From Trichobilharzia szidati (lineage: Eukaryota > Platyhelminthes > Trematoda > Strigeidida > Schistosomatidae), in the NCBI GenBank assembly GCA_944472155.2, contig OX235271.1:100143256-100207255 (forward strand): a stretch of DNA of 64,000 nt. Reading direction: 5' to 3'. Positions 35,129 through 46,239 of this stretch are shown one piece after another. Both the position numbers and the translations under genes were made by a program. The notes beneath the pieces are model-generated. The model worked only from the letters and a program-made list of their open reading frames with translations. It was not told the origin of the DNA and did not search any database. Positions within the stretch are counted from its first letter, which is position 1, and each line of letters starts with the position of its first letter.

Positions 35129-35189
35129 AAAATGTCAACTTTCCTCATAATGAATTATTCATTGGATTTTTTTATTTATTTATTTATTT

Positions 35190-35364
35190 TGATTACAGCT
35201 TGATTCCACACCGTATTTTCAGTACAAGTATGGAATTTTCAGCATGGATATCGGTAGCCCAAATTTTTCAGGCCGACCAATGATATCGGGTGTGCGTCGG
35301 CAGGGGATCGAACCCCGGACCATGTGCATGGTCTGCGAGAGTCCTAACCACTGTGCCACCGACG
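35190..35364 (-). mobile_element. SINE family A, minus
   Basis: Starts with the T-rich reverse tail and GATTACAGCTTGATTCCACA, body CCAATGATATCGGGTGTGCG and head with GGGGATCGAACCCCGGACCA and CACTGTGCCACCGACG. Directly abuts a family B unit. Confidence 0.9.
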
Positions 35365-35371
35365 ATTCTAT

Positions 35372-35545
35372 TCGAAGTAGCTGAATGGCCAACGAGTTTA
35401 GTTTCAGGGTTCGATCCAAGACGGGTTCGTGGGTGCTGACTGTGAAGAGTCCATAAATAAGACGAAACAGCTGTCTAGCTCTCCCTGCTTTTCAGTGATC
35501 CATCTAACCGATATAGATTCTTCAGAAAAAGCCAACAATTGAAAT
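35372..35545 (+). mobile_element. SINE family B copy
   Basis: Head AGCTGAATGGCCAACGAG with B box GGTTCGATCC, then CTGACTGTGAAGAGTCCA, TAAATAAGACGAAACAGCTG, TCTAGCTC. Helix III ACAGCTGT and GAAAC are kept; helix I is decayed. Confidence 0.75.
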
Positions 35546-35924
35546 AATAAATTATCACTAAAGTTTTCCAGCAATTCATGAACTATGCCTAAAATCTGAA
35601 ATCAATAAATGTCAATGTGTTGATAAAAAAATTCACCTCTTCACACTGGTGTCTCAGACTTACGCATTCAGTTATCCAATCATTCGTTCTTCCATACCAG
35701 CATATATTAGTTTATTTATAAAATCTGTCCAACAAAATTTTAGTTCTTTCTTTCTTCAAAAACATTTAGTGAATGCTGAAAACATTTCTTCCATATAGAA
35801 AATTCAAAACAAGTAACAATTTTGAAAAATACAGTGCTTAATAAGTTCATAATTTTTTATATGAGTCGTCAGTTGCATAATCTATATACATACGTATTTG
35901 GACTGGACACTTGTAACTAGTGTG

Positions 35925-36012
35925 ACGTTTCTAGTCCTTTCTCTGGCGCCAACTAGCACGAAACCTAGGTCCTGATCTTTCTGCCGATTGCCTCCAACTA
36001 TCCAATATCATC
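35925..36012 (+). mobile_element. SINE family C fragment
   Basis: Joins the 5' part (CACTTGTAACTAGTGTGACG; TCTAGTCCTTTCTCTG) directly to the 3' half of the hammerhead (GCGCCAACTAGCACGAAACC, TAGGTCC) and CTGCCGATTGCCTCCAAC. The tRNA head is deleted. Confidence 0.7.
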
Positions 36013-36419
36013 AAAACATAAGTATTTTTATATAATAATTTACGTTGTTAGCGTATACATGACCGTGGTTCTTGATTTCATATAACCCGGAGAAAAACGG
36101 AAGAGACTACATAGGTAAAGATAGAATAAGCAAATAACGCTTTAAAAAAATCTAAGGAATAGGAGGAAAAATTGCGAAAGTATAAAGTATTCCATCAGAG
36201 TAGATTTGGACTGACAACTGTTCCCTTACATTCACAAGGATCCGGCTGTAACAGTCAGATGTCTGAAGCTTCCACTAATCCAAACACTCTCTTATTATTT
36301 TGCTTATTGATGATTATAAGGTTTTTATTAACCACAATAGTATCATCAGTGTTCAAAAACATTACCTGTGTGACTGCGCCTTTTGAATACCATCATAAAT
36401 ACTGGAAAGCTATTTAGAA

Positions 36420-37050
36420 CAGTGTTTGGTGGCACGAACAACTTGAAATCTCTTCATGCGCCCATTTTGTGCTCTCCCATAAACTTACGTCGTGTTATAA
36501 ACACAACTAAGGTAATAACACAAGCAACAAGGATAGATAAGTCATCCATCTTTACCATATTGAAATATTTGTAAGTATCACACTGGCTATATAGCAAGTT
36601 CGTTTCGCCAACTTCTTCGCCCACTGAGTGACTTTAATTACCTCGAGTGGCAACTTTATGATACAGGCTGTTTTAGACAAAAACTCCGATATTACTTTCA
36701 GTTTGCTTTCACTGGCATACTTATTTAGAATTTCCATGTTTCACGATTATATTCATCAGAAATTTCTTTTCGTACTCTAATAAGCCATTAGAATACAATA
36801 TTCTAGTTTTATGAACTGCTGTCCTAACAAAACTCCTTTGCTACCAGATTGAGAGGAAGTTATTAATATAGATGAGCTCTCCTGTTCAAGTTGACTTTTC
36901 ATCTTTAGACCTCTCAACTGCACTGTCAGCTGGCTCAAGTAGGTTAACATCCAAGAAATGAATAGAAGGATCGTCTTTACATCTTACTGTAATTTTAAAT
37001 CATACTTTAATAGAGTGGTATTATTATTTTTTAATTTCTTACTTTTCGAG
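36420..37050 (-). pseudogene. Penelope-like element relic
   Basis: The minus strand near 36960-36900 reads SIHFLDVNLLEPAD, equivalent to SISFLDVLMTRKED of the 24.4 kb PLE. Near 36715-36560 it reads SKTACIIKLPLEVIKVTQWA and AKRTCYIASVILTN, the connector ahead of the endonuclease. RT catalytic motifs and the endonuclease are not recognisable. Several stops. Confidence 0.65.
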
Positions 37051-37061
37051 TGTAATTCAGG

Positions 37062-37195
37062 GCTTCAAGCTGTAAGCTCTGAGGTCCCAATAATGGTAAT
37101 ATTGTTTTTAAAGGATTGAGGTGATAAACTCATACCCAGTCTTCCTTCTTTTTAGGGTTTACTAACAGCTTGCCGAAGTTTCGAGGAAAATATTA
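37062..37195 (-). mobile_element. SINE family A2, minus fragment
   Basis: Plus text GGGCTTCAAGCTGTAAGCTC (tail), GATAAACTCATACCCAGTCT, TCCTTCTTTTTAGGGTTTAC (body). The head is not visible. Confidence 0.55.
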
Positions 37196-37749
37196 TTCAC
37201 TGGGCCAATGGGCCATTGTATTCAATTCATCTAACATTACCTCAGCACTTGCTGAATAATCTGTAGATTTTTCCATTCAGTTTTTGTAATCTTTTCATAC
37301 AAGCGAGCATTTATTGCTTCCTATCCATCCCATTCATCATTGTCGGTAGTTTTGTTTATCCTTTGCTTTGATTGTTAATTTTCGCACAAAATATATATCC
37401 AAATCAATGTTATTTCCGTTGTGAACAAGAAAACAAAATTTACTTGCTTGTCAATTCCATGAAGTATACAAAAGAGAATACTTCAATAGAAAGTGGATCT
37501 ACTTTTAAGACAATTGTAATAACAAAAATAACAACAACAATAGAAAGTTGGATGAAGCAGAAGTTTCGAAATCAGTTAACAAAGAGTACGGTTTAGTGAG
37601 ATGATTACAGGTGGCATATGACTCTCCACTTGTTTTCTGGATATATATTTATACCCGTTTCATCACACATGGCATTTGCTTTCTCGACGCACTTCACAGA
37701 GGAGAAATATAAGCAAGTCTCACTCTTACTTATTATTACATTTTAAAGA

Positions 37750-38665
37750 TGGTTAGTTTAGGAGCTCTTATTACAAGGAAAGGAAAATTCTCTGGAATTA
37801 TGTGCTACAACTAAGGCCAATGAAAGTGCTAATAAATGTTTTAAATTCAACTGCTCCTATACAGCGAGTTATATTGGCGATTGCTCTAGGCACTTAAGCT
37901 TTTGTGCTCAGCAACACCTATCTGTGTGGCTAAACAAAGATATAATAAAAGCACTAACGGTCAGACATCAGGACACCTGGTTTAAACAGACTGTAAATCC
38001 AATATTGAAGAGCCTTTATCTACCGTATTTCGTGTACCCAATAAATTTCAAAAAGCCACCAGGTATCGAATTCTTCAAATAACAGGAACCATAGCAGTTC
38101 CTTTAAAACTGCTGGAACTTTGTATGCAAAAGAAATAAGTTGGACCACTATTACTATCCTGGCCTTCTGTGCAGTCTGTACATTCATAAATACTGTATTG
38201 CGTCATACCCTTCACGAGTGACCTTTTGTCCTATTTATACACATTTCTCCCGTTCCTTATTTCCCCTCCTCCCATGGAATTCATGTGATTCATTCACTTG
38301 TGCGAACAAACCTTTTGTTTTTTCAAATTCTCCACTTCCCACTGACGCACAAACATATAAGCTTGTAACATCCTATCATGCGTATTCACTACTATGTATC
38401 CATTGCTGTTCGTGATCATTTATTTTGATACGTGACGTTCAATTTAGCGCTATATTTATTTATGCTTATTATTATACACACGTGTTTTGAACGGTAATCT
38501 AGTGATAGTTTATTCACAAACACCTTTGGGATTTTCGATCTCAATGATACGATATACTAAAAAACGCCATTTTTGTCAGTATCAACTACTGACTAACTAA
38601 TATGGATATGTAACTCTAGAAGTTGAAGAATTTATCGAAAAGATTATTTCGAAGACTGATTGGTA
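37750..38665 (+). pseudogene. PLE endonuclease relic and 3' UTR
   Basis: 37845-37960 reads FKFNCSYTASYIGDCSRHL then AQQHLSVWLNKDIIKA, the GIY-YIG start followed by the block EHHPAWLSKG in the better copy. Near 38120 comes LCMQKK, from the C-terminal PNLCIQKK block. The 3' UTR ends AGTTGAAGAATTTATCGAAA, AGATTATTTCG at 38621-38651, the PLE terminal motif with a decayed helix III. RT is absent (5' truncation at about 37750). Confidence 0.75.
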
Positions 38666-38689
38666 AACAGAGGATATTCTTTTCGAAAA

Positions 38690-38895
38690 CTCCTCCATGA
38701 GGTCGAACGGTGACATATCCATGATAATTACTGAATAATTGTTTTTGACAGTAAGCATTTTTCAAATAGTGGGTATCTCTAATATCAATAGGATAGGATA
38801 TTCTTGTTTTCACTAATCCCTTTCGATTTTTAAAGCCTAAATTCTGCATTCAAAAGGAGTCTATTCTGCTATTATATTCACATTTGACTTAACCT
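38690..38895 (+). pseudogene. PLE C-terminal scrap
   Basis: Around 38836-38880 it reads LKPKFCIQKESILLL, the PLE C-terminal signature. It lies just downstream of another PLE end, so it is from a separate insertion. Confidence 0.55.
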
Positions 38896-38899
38896 GTAT

Positions 38900-40380
38900 A
38901 CACAATGTATAACTGAACTTTGAATATCCTTTCTCCACCTACCTGTTATCTACATCATATCACTCACTATCCTACAATCCTTATTTCTCATTACTGAAAA
39001 TCACTCAGTACTGCTTACTGTATTACATTAATCAATTTATTTACTTAATCTCACTTAAAGCTTCGAATGTTGGTATTATTCTCTGATCAAGTAGTATAAC
39101 CATTAAGCTCTTACAATAGGGTTGAGAACTCCTCTGACTGCAGGAGTAAGTGGAACAGGTTCGCATCTCCAAGGGGATATCTGTTCTTTCAATGCTGCTT
39201 GCTTACTGAAATCCTGAGTTCAGAGCTTCCTACTTATTTTCTCCAACCGGCTAAACAACAATGTAAGGTCATACGGATGGTCTATTTAATCTTATTTAAC
39301 TTAAAGAGTTATACGATTGAGAGTTCTTCAAAAAGAAATTCCACTTCCTAACAGATTCCACAAAAATGAATCTATAAGCGCTTACAGTGACCCACACTAG
39401 AAACTGTTACTATAAGTTTCATTTGCAGACATCAACTGTAAACCAAGATTAGTAAAAAACAAAAGAATTTAATTCCATTATGCGAATTTTCCAATTCTGG
39501 TTTAATCGTAGAACAATTGATATTTCTTTGTTGAATTTTTATTTTCACCACTGTAATCCACTTTTCATATTCATATTTGTCCGAAAATAAGAGAAATGAA
39601 GAATTGACTCAATATTATTTTTCGTTGTTTTCTTTGTTTTCAAGATTATTGTAGGTTAAACAGGTAATAAATTGTCCATTGTCGAAAGGTTGAACACAAT
39701 AGTTTTGCGCTTAGCCAGAAGGAACAATTTGAATCTAAGAATAACCATCAGATACTTCATAAATCTAAAGGTAACGAAGACAATTAGCCATTAGTTCATT
39801 AGTGAGTAAAAGAAAAAGAAAGGCACTTACAAAAAATATCATAAAACTAGTTTCTTGACAGTTTGCTTAGTTAAGTTTTGATGTACCAGAAGACAAGTAG
39901 GTGGTCCGTATTGACTCTTAAAAGAGTAAAATGCACTGAGGTTTAATGATTTATCGTGCTATTTACTCCCTGTCTTATGCTAAGACAAGACCGCGCTAAA
40001 TTGGAATATATATGTACTAAGAATAATCCTCAGTTGACTTCACTCCTGAGGGGACGATTAAAACTTGTAAATGCATCCTTAAACTAATGCGTATCTAAAA
40101 CATCTTGCTTAGAAAGTCACTAAGGTAATAAGATGATTCAATACCTTCATCTTGATCCAATTATATCATCATTTGTTTAATTCTCCAGAGAAGGCTCAGT
40201 ATGCTAATCATATTAGAAATGATTTGTTAACTTCAGTCTTGTGTAATTACTGTGTAATTATTCTATTTTCTATGTCTTAATTTTGAGAACATTATAAACA
40301 GCAACAAGAAAGATCTGTGGCGCCAATAACTACCGTAATTTGATTAATAAATTTAATGCTAAGGATGTTATCAACCTCGT
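38900..40380. other. No supported gene; weak repeat traces
   Basis: 39110-39245 (CTCCAAGGGGATATCTGTTC) may be a decayed tRNA-headed SINE. The rest is AT-rich without signal. Confidence 0.4.
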
Positions 40381-40551
40381 TGATGAAACGTCCACGATCA
40401 TTAAAGTGAGACAGTGATATGAAACCTCTGTTTATCGAAAAAAAATTGTTCATCACTTAATAATGAACGATAAATAAACTTCAAATGAACTGTCGTCAAG
40501 ATTTGACAGAATAGTTCTAAAATATTTGGGCACCGAGTGAGAAGTAGACAT

Positions 40552-40827
40552 TTGTAAAAAAAATTATATTTGTAAAATCTTAGCGATATTGAAATGAGTA
40601 ATTCCAACGTTTCGTTCGGCAATCTGGTCCGAACTTCTTCAGGGAAATTAATCAAAATTAACATAACAGAGGTTTTATATATAAAAGGCACATCTTTTGT
40701 TTTTAAAACCTCTGTTATGTTAATTTTGATTAATTTCCCTGAAGAAGTTCGGACCAGATTGCCGAACGAAACGTTGAAATTACTCATTTCAATATCGCTA
40801 AGATTTTACAAATATAATTTTTTACAG
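40552..40827. repeat. Near-perfect 125-bp palindrome carrying PLE hammerhead motifs
   Basis: Arms 40552-40678 and 40703-40827 are inverted copies with a spacer of about 24 bp (ATATAAAAGGCACATCTTTT). Each arm holds CTGAAGA-A-GTTCGG...CCGAAC-GAAACGTTG (plus strand 40739-40776; minus strand in the left arm), i.e. a hammerhead-like core with a 6-bp helix II. The apparent open frames on both strands are mirror images of the same sequence, not genes. The left flank (40390-40552) continues as PLE terminal sequence. Confidence 0.9.
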
Positions 40828-40829
40828 AT

Positions 40830-41280
40830 AAATAAACTTCACTGCAATCACTGTGGGTAGTGTTCAGGTATCTTGTGAATGGATAATACAATACTATCTG
40901 TTTATCATCACATCAGTAGCTCCTCAAGACCTTCTGTCTAGTATAACCTTACTAAATTAGGAGGAAAAGAGAGGACTGTTAAATGATAGCGAGACTATTT
41001 GAGACAACCTTAAGTAGACAGACTCAGTATTGATGTCATTAGGTAGTCACACTATCACTTTATTCTCCCTTTGGTCTGGTTTTTACAATCTTTCCAACGA
41101 ATTCATAACTATGACAGAAATCATCCTAAAAATGCCACAAGATTTAACTTTTGAATTACCAATCAGCATAAAGCTAACCTCCTTTACAGGTCAGTCTTCA
41201 GTTATCTTTTACTATCTTCAGAAACAATGACAAAATGATTTACTATTACTTTATTAGTACATTGTCAATAAACTTCGATT
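40830..41280. other. No recognisable feature
   Basis: AT-rich DNA between the palindrome and an RTE copy; no motif seen. Confidence 0.45.
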
Positions 41281-41282
41281 CA

Positions 41283-42592
41283 TATAAACTCAACTTCATT
41301 GACTTTGAAAAGGCCTTTGACAGCGTCGGTCGAGAGGTGATTTGGAAACTGCTTCGCTACTACGGGGTGCCACTGACAATTATACATCTCATTCAACAGT
41401 TGTACGACAATGCTGCATGCCAAGTAATCCACAACGGGAAACTTACGGAATCCATCGAAGTGAAGACGGGAGTAAGACAAGGCTGCCTACTATCGCCAGT
41501 GATCTTCCTGATTGCAGTAGATTGGATAATGCGACAGACATGGTCGGGCAACGAGGAAACATGCATAAAATAGACCCACACAAAATACTTGGAGGATCTG
41601 GACTTCGCCGATGATATATGTCTGATTTCCCACAAACTGGAAGATATGCAAGTGAAAAGCAACAAGCTGTCAGAAGAAGCACCAAAGACAGGCCTTCAGG
41701 TGAACATAGAGGAAACACAGGTAGGTGATGAAGATTACTGGCCAACAACAAAAGACAACAATCAACATAAAATGGGAAGAATCTGAAAGAAATAATCTCC
41801 TTTACCTACTTGGGAAGCATCGACTCAACTACAGACTAACTGAACTGATGAGGATATCAAAGCGAGGATCGGGAAAGCAAGGCAAGCTTTCATTACTTTC
41901 AAGTCTGTGTGGAGATCAACAGCACTCAGCATCAAAAATAAGATCCAGATTTTTGACTCCAATGTGAAGTCATTACTATTATACGGATCAGAGACTTGGC
42001 GTGTCATAAAGAGCATCACAAACAAACTACAGACATTCATCAACAGCTGTCTTCGCCCAATACGACTCAAGATCAGATGGCCAGAAAAGATCAGCAATAG
42101 GGACCAGTGGGAGCAAACCAACCAGGAACCGATTGTGAAACAAATAGGCAGGAAGAAATGGAGGTGGATTGGCCATACTCTGAGGAAACCATCAAGTGAC
42201 ATCACTAGACAAGCCATTGCTCAAGTGTGCGTCGGTGGCACAGTGGTTAGGACTCTCGCCGACTATGCACATGGTCCGGGGTTCGATCCCCTACCGGCGC
42301 ACACCCGATATCTATGGTCGGCCTGCGAAATTTGGGATACCGATATCCATGCTGAAAATTCCATACTTGTACTGAAAATACGGTGTGGAATCAAGCTGTA
42401 AATCAAAAAAAACCCGAAAGTGAAGCGGCGAGTTGGTCGTCAGTGCGAGGGTGACTTGGAGGAGGTCATGTGAAGAGAAGATGAAAGCATTTGGGCAGAC
42501 TTAGAGCCAGGTGAAAACTCTAGCAGAGAACCGAACGTAATGGAGACGCGCGGCTGAAGCCTTATGTTCCTCTAGGAATTAAAGTAAATAAT
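41283..42592 (+). pseudogene. RTE LINE RT/C-terminal copy, interrupted by a SINE
   Basis: The copy starts inside RT motif A (LNFIDFEKAFDSVGR, 41296) and continues with GVRQGCLLSPVIF (motif B, 41470), LDFADDICLIS (motif C, 41598), LLYGSETWRV (41980) and GRKKWRWIGHTLRKPSSDI (42145). A TAG at 41571 and frame changes near 41720-41900 break it. A family A SINE (42227-42410) splits the C-terminus between the codons for QAI and the PKG block. The RTE resumes at CCCGAAAGTGAAGCGGCGAG and ends AAATAATAATAAATAATAA. Compared with 2431 it lacks the linker and N-terminal RT. Confidence 0.85.
42227..42410 (+). mobile_element. SINE family A inserted in the RTE
   Basis: Complete unit from TGCGTCGGTGGCACAGTGG to TGTGGAATCAAGCTGTAAAT plus A8. 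The uninterrupted RTE at 46715-46745 (GCTCGAGTGGAACCCGAAAG) shows the empty site. Target duplication is not evident. Confidence 0.9.
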
Positions 42593-42599
42593 AATAAAT

Positions 42600-43470
42600 A
42601 ATAATATAATAAACTCAATTAATTTTCACAGATGGTATCATGTGAATCCACTTGTAGTGGCTTTTAAAGTTTAGATTTATTCAAATTTGTTTCTCTAAAG
42701 CCGCTTAATTTCTTTTACATACCCACTTACCTGTGCATATATATGAATATCATGTTGTTTTATAGGACACAGTTAAATAATACGAACTAAGATCGGAACT
42801 GGCAAACAAGTACTAAATGGAAAAAGTAATATGAATGGAACGAATATATATACATTTATATATATATATATATAACCCAGTGGGTGGTAAACTGAATTCC
42901 GAATTCCATTCTTAATGCTGTTCACTTATTTTGTAAACACATTGATTTTCTCCAATTAATTGGGAATAAGGTCAAGCAGAAATAAACGAAACTAATTTCA
43001 GCGAAGACTTGTAAATGAAAACAAACAACAAAATTGGTTGTTCATCACTTCGCTGGGTGTTCTGTCAACAGTTTTCACAGCATTTATTAGGAATCAACGA
43101 TTATCGAGTGAATTAAGACTGTAAACATCAGTGACAATGATATGCTACCATAATTTCTACTATTTTATGGATGAATAACATAAATGAAAAGATGAATTCT
43201 ACCCATATTTTGATGTCAGCCGCAATATATGATCAATACGAAACTTCAGTGTTGTATCGTTGACATATTCAGATTGATTTTCATCATCATTTACGTTGTG
43301 TGTGGCTCAGTGCATTGAAATTTTAGAAGTCGAGTCCAGGATGCACCTGCATTTCACAGGAAGTAACGTCATTCATTAGGATACAAGTACGTTCAGCTAA
43401 CGGATCATGAATATCTTTCCTGCCATTGAAAAAGCGATATTAGTAAAACAATTTTTTTATTCCTTCACGT
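42600..43470. other. No gene; (TA) run and alpha-SINE trace
   Basis: TATATA-rich tract at 42845-42876. At 43330-43380 GTCCAGGATGCACCTGCATTTCAC resembles (in blocks CAGGATGCACCTGCATTT) the minus strand of the alpha-SINE hammerhead 5' region at 58200. Too short to call an element. Confidence 0.4.
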
Positions 43471-43474
43471 TCCC

Positions 43475-43665
43475 GGCTTGAAGTTTCTGTAGCAGTGTTT
43501 ATTTTTACAGGATGGGGTTACTAACCTCATGCCCAACCTTTCCTTTTTACCAGCTTTTTATTACTGGAAAACCGAGGTGAAGGAGTACGTCGGCCGGGGA
43601 TCGAACCCTGGACCATGTGCATGGTCGGCGAACATCCTAACCGCTGTGCCACCGAGGCACACTCA
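43475..43665 (-). mobile_element. SINE family A2, minus
   Basis: Plus text CGGCTTGAAGTTTCTGTAGC, CTCATGCCCAACCTTTCC and head GGGGATCGAACCCTGGACCA, GCTGTGCCACCGAGGCAC. The head is the A-type tRNA head joined to the A2 body, linking the two families. Confidence 0.8.
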
Positions 43666-43934
43666 AACAATTAGGCTTCAATAATGTATGAATAAATATG
43701 ATTGAACTAGTTGCTTGTCTCTGCTTCAGTCTGCTAATAATTAAAAGTTTAATAAATTTTAAGTCAGTTGTTTGTGAACATCTTATTGCAATGCGAGACT
43801 GGTAACCCTGCAGTTAGCGGTAGTTCCCCTCCAGCGTTGTGATAACAACGAAAACTGAAGTCTTATCTTCCATCCGGTCAACCACATTTTAAACATGTGG
43901 TAATATACCCTTTACTCTCGGAACAATTTGTACT

Positions 43935-44180
43935 TTACATACCGACATTCAGTGGCAGAATGCATACCATCACGCATTTCGTCCAGGGTCTGATCCTCGG
44001 CTGATTTATTCGTATACCTCAATAAGCTGGTAGAAATCTCGGTAAAGAGGGAAGGATGGATTCGAGGCTGACAACTCCAACCCGTAAAAATAAAACTGCT
44101 GCTATCGAAACTTCAAACCTCTAGCTTGAAGCCCTATTTCCCACTAGGAATTTGAAGAAATAAAATAAATAATAATACTG
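43935..44180 (+). mobile_element. SINE family A2, plus, diverged
   Basis: Head CAGTGGCAGAATGCATACC and GGTCTGATCCTCGG, body AAGCTGGTAGAAATCTCGGT, tail GCTTGAAGCCCTATTTCCC, ACTAGGAATTTGAAG and AATAATAATA. Confidence 0.7.
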
Positions 44181-44184
44181 ACGT

Positions 44185-45140
44185 GGCACACTTATAAAGT
44201 GAGACGCATATCAAAAGATCTTTTTAGTATAAAGTATATGAATTAATCATTTATCGATTTCGTCACAATTCAAAAAATTTCGATAAACTAATAAATCGGA
44301 AACATAGTTGCTGATTTCCCGTATAAGTTACAAGGTAGTCAGTAGTTTAAGTGACACAAAGATTCAAAATACTTTTGACCAGTATTCAAGACAGTAGTAA
44401 GAAGTTTAAGTATGGAAATTTAGATGACAGCAGAGATACGGCTTTCGAGTGATTTCTAGAAAAAGAACTGCTTAATCTTACTCTAGGACATTTTATCAGT
44501 GTACATATATCATACCGTAAAAGAAACATAGAACGTGTTGCACACTACCATTCAACCTTTGGGTCAAAGACTTACAGTGTGTGTTTCAAATGTCTTCTAA
44601 CTCGGAATAAATCATGAATATCCTGTAACTCATACACTAAATCCTAGGCCTGATCAGTATTTCCCAACTAACATTATTTAAACTCTCTAAATCAATAAAC
44701 TTTTAGACAAATAAGTAGATACTAACATCACGTGCTGAATAGATTTTTAAAAATAGCTATGCTGAATGAATCAGAATAAAGTCTAATCAAGCATGATGAC
44801 TCATTTTAATTCAAGCCATGGAAACATGCAAGTTTTTTTTTCCATTGGATCGTCTTAAGCGTCATCTGAATCACTTTTATTTCAAAGTCGTGGAGGTATG
44901 ATAACACACAGAGGTGTTAATTATATCTTTCAAGACCAATATCTCACTTCATTTGAATTCGCCTTTCAAGCAACTCACTGACTACCCTATATAACCGGTA
45001 ATAAAACCTAGTAGGCTACCGGAAACAGGAACTTAATGTGCTCTGATCGCTAACCACAATCACAACAATATCACTGGCAGGCTAAAACAAGAGAGAGGAT
45101 CGACCATTGACAAGAAAGTTCTTCGGAGTATGTAGGAGCA
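44185..45140. other. No recognisable feature
   Basis: AT-rich DNA; no supported signal. Confidence 0.45.
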
Positions 45141-45145
45141 ATACG

Positions 45146-45372
45146 TGCGTCGGTGGCACAGTGGTAGAATGCTCGCCAACCACACAGGTGGTCCGGGGTT
45201 CGATCCCCGACCGGCGCACTCCCTTACCTCACTAAGCCAGCAATAAGACTGGTAGAGAAGGAAGGTTTGGCATGAGGCTAGCAGTCTCATCCCGTAAAAA
45301 TCAACACCACTGCTACTAAAACTTCAAGCCTGTAGCTTGGAGCCATACTAGGAACGTAAAGGAATAAAAAAA
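45146..45372 (+). mobile_element. SINE family A2, best copy
   Basis: GTGCGTCGGTGGCACAGTGG (A box), GGTCCGGGGTTCGATCCCCG (B box) and GGCGCAC closing the head. Body CACTAAGCCAGCAATAAGAC and GGTTTGGCATGAGGCTAGCA. 3' end TTCAAGCCTGTAGCTTGGAG, CCATACTAGGAACGTAAAGG and A9. Confidence 0.85.
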
Positions 45373-45374
45373 AA

Positions 45375-45830
45375 GGATTAATACACTTTGGGTGTTCATT
45401 CAGTGAACATCAAATTAACAAGTTTTAGAAATAAGTTTCATTAAACTGGTACTGAAAATGTTAAAATACATTAATGATAACAGTAATAAAATGTACGAGA
45501 CTAAACGAGTAAATTTACTCTTCATTTTTCAGACAGTATGCAAAACTAAAAATATTAAATACACAATGAAGGATTTCTTTTTAAAATTCACTATATGTCG
45601 AAAAATATTTGCTAGCCAATATTCATCAGACTACCCAACGTTATACATTTTACATACTCTGACGTAATTTTAACAAAAAATTTAAATTTTACACATATCT
45701 GATTGAAAAAGATAATATCATATGACTCCATTTCAATATTTAACTGATTAGTAAGCATCAAACATTGTAACAATTTCAGTTATAGCCAGAATTAAAAATG
45801 TTTTATGCGTGTATTTATGAATTATGATTG
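45375..45830. other. No recognisable feature
   Basis: AT-rich; the 69-codon frame at 45458-45667 is lysine- and asparagine-rich by composition and not supported as a gene. Confidence 0.45.
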
Positions 45831-45834
45831 ATCA

Positions 45835-46237
45835 TAATGCAGCCAACAGATTGCAGACTTTTATCAGCAATTGTCTTCACTCCATACTGAAGGTCAGACG
45901 GCTGTTCAGAAAGTAACAGCAACAAGGAACTCTGGGAATGAGCCAGCCATGAACCTATTACCCAAAAAAGACATCGAGGAAATCGGAGATAGACTGGACA
46001 GACAGTGGAGAGACCACTGAGTGATCTCACTCACTAAGCCGCTCAATAGAACTCAAATGGAAAATGATGTGTCGGGGAACGGTGAATGACACGGTAGACA
46101 TCATGCGAGGAGGAGGAGGTAAGAGCTCGAGAGCAGTCGTGGAAGCAGCTTTAAAGGACTACAGAGTACAGAATGAAAAGGAGATGTGCTGTTGGAGCCC
46201 AGTGTACCATTCGGAGCCCAAGGGAAATAATAATAAC
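45835..46237 (+). pseudogene. RTE LINE 3' fragment
   Basis: GCAGACTTTTATCAGCAATT, GTCTTCACTCCATACTGAAG corresponds to LQTFINNCLRSILK of the 2431 copy. It then decays through CGAGGAAATCGGAGATAGAC and the GGAGGAGGAGGTAAG region to AGTGTACCATTCGGAGCCCA and AATAATAATAACG. No open frame spans it. Confidence 0.7.
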
Positions 46238-46239
46238 GT

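Noticed and set aside
40401..40860. Two protein-like open frames on opposite strands with the same sequence
   Set aside because: They are the two readings of one palindrome; the identical peptides come from inverted arms, not from two genes.
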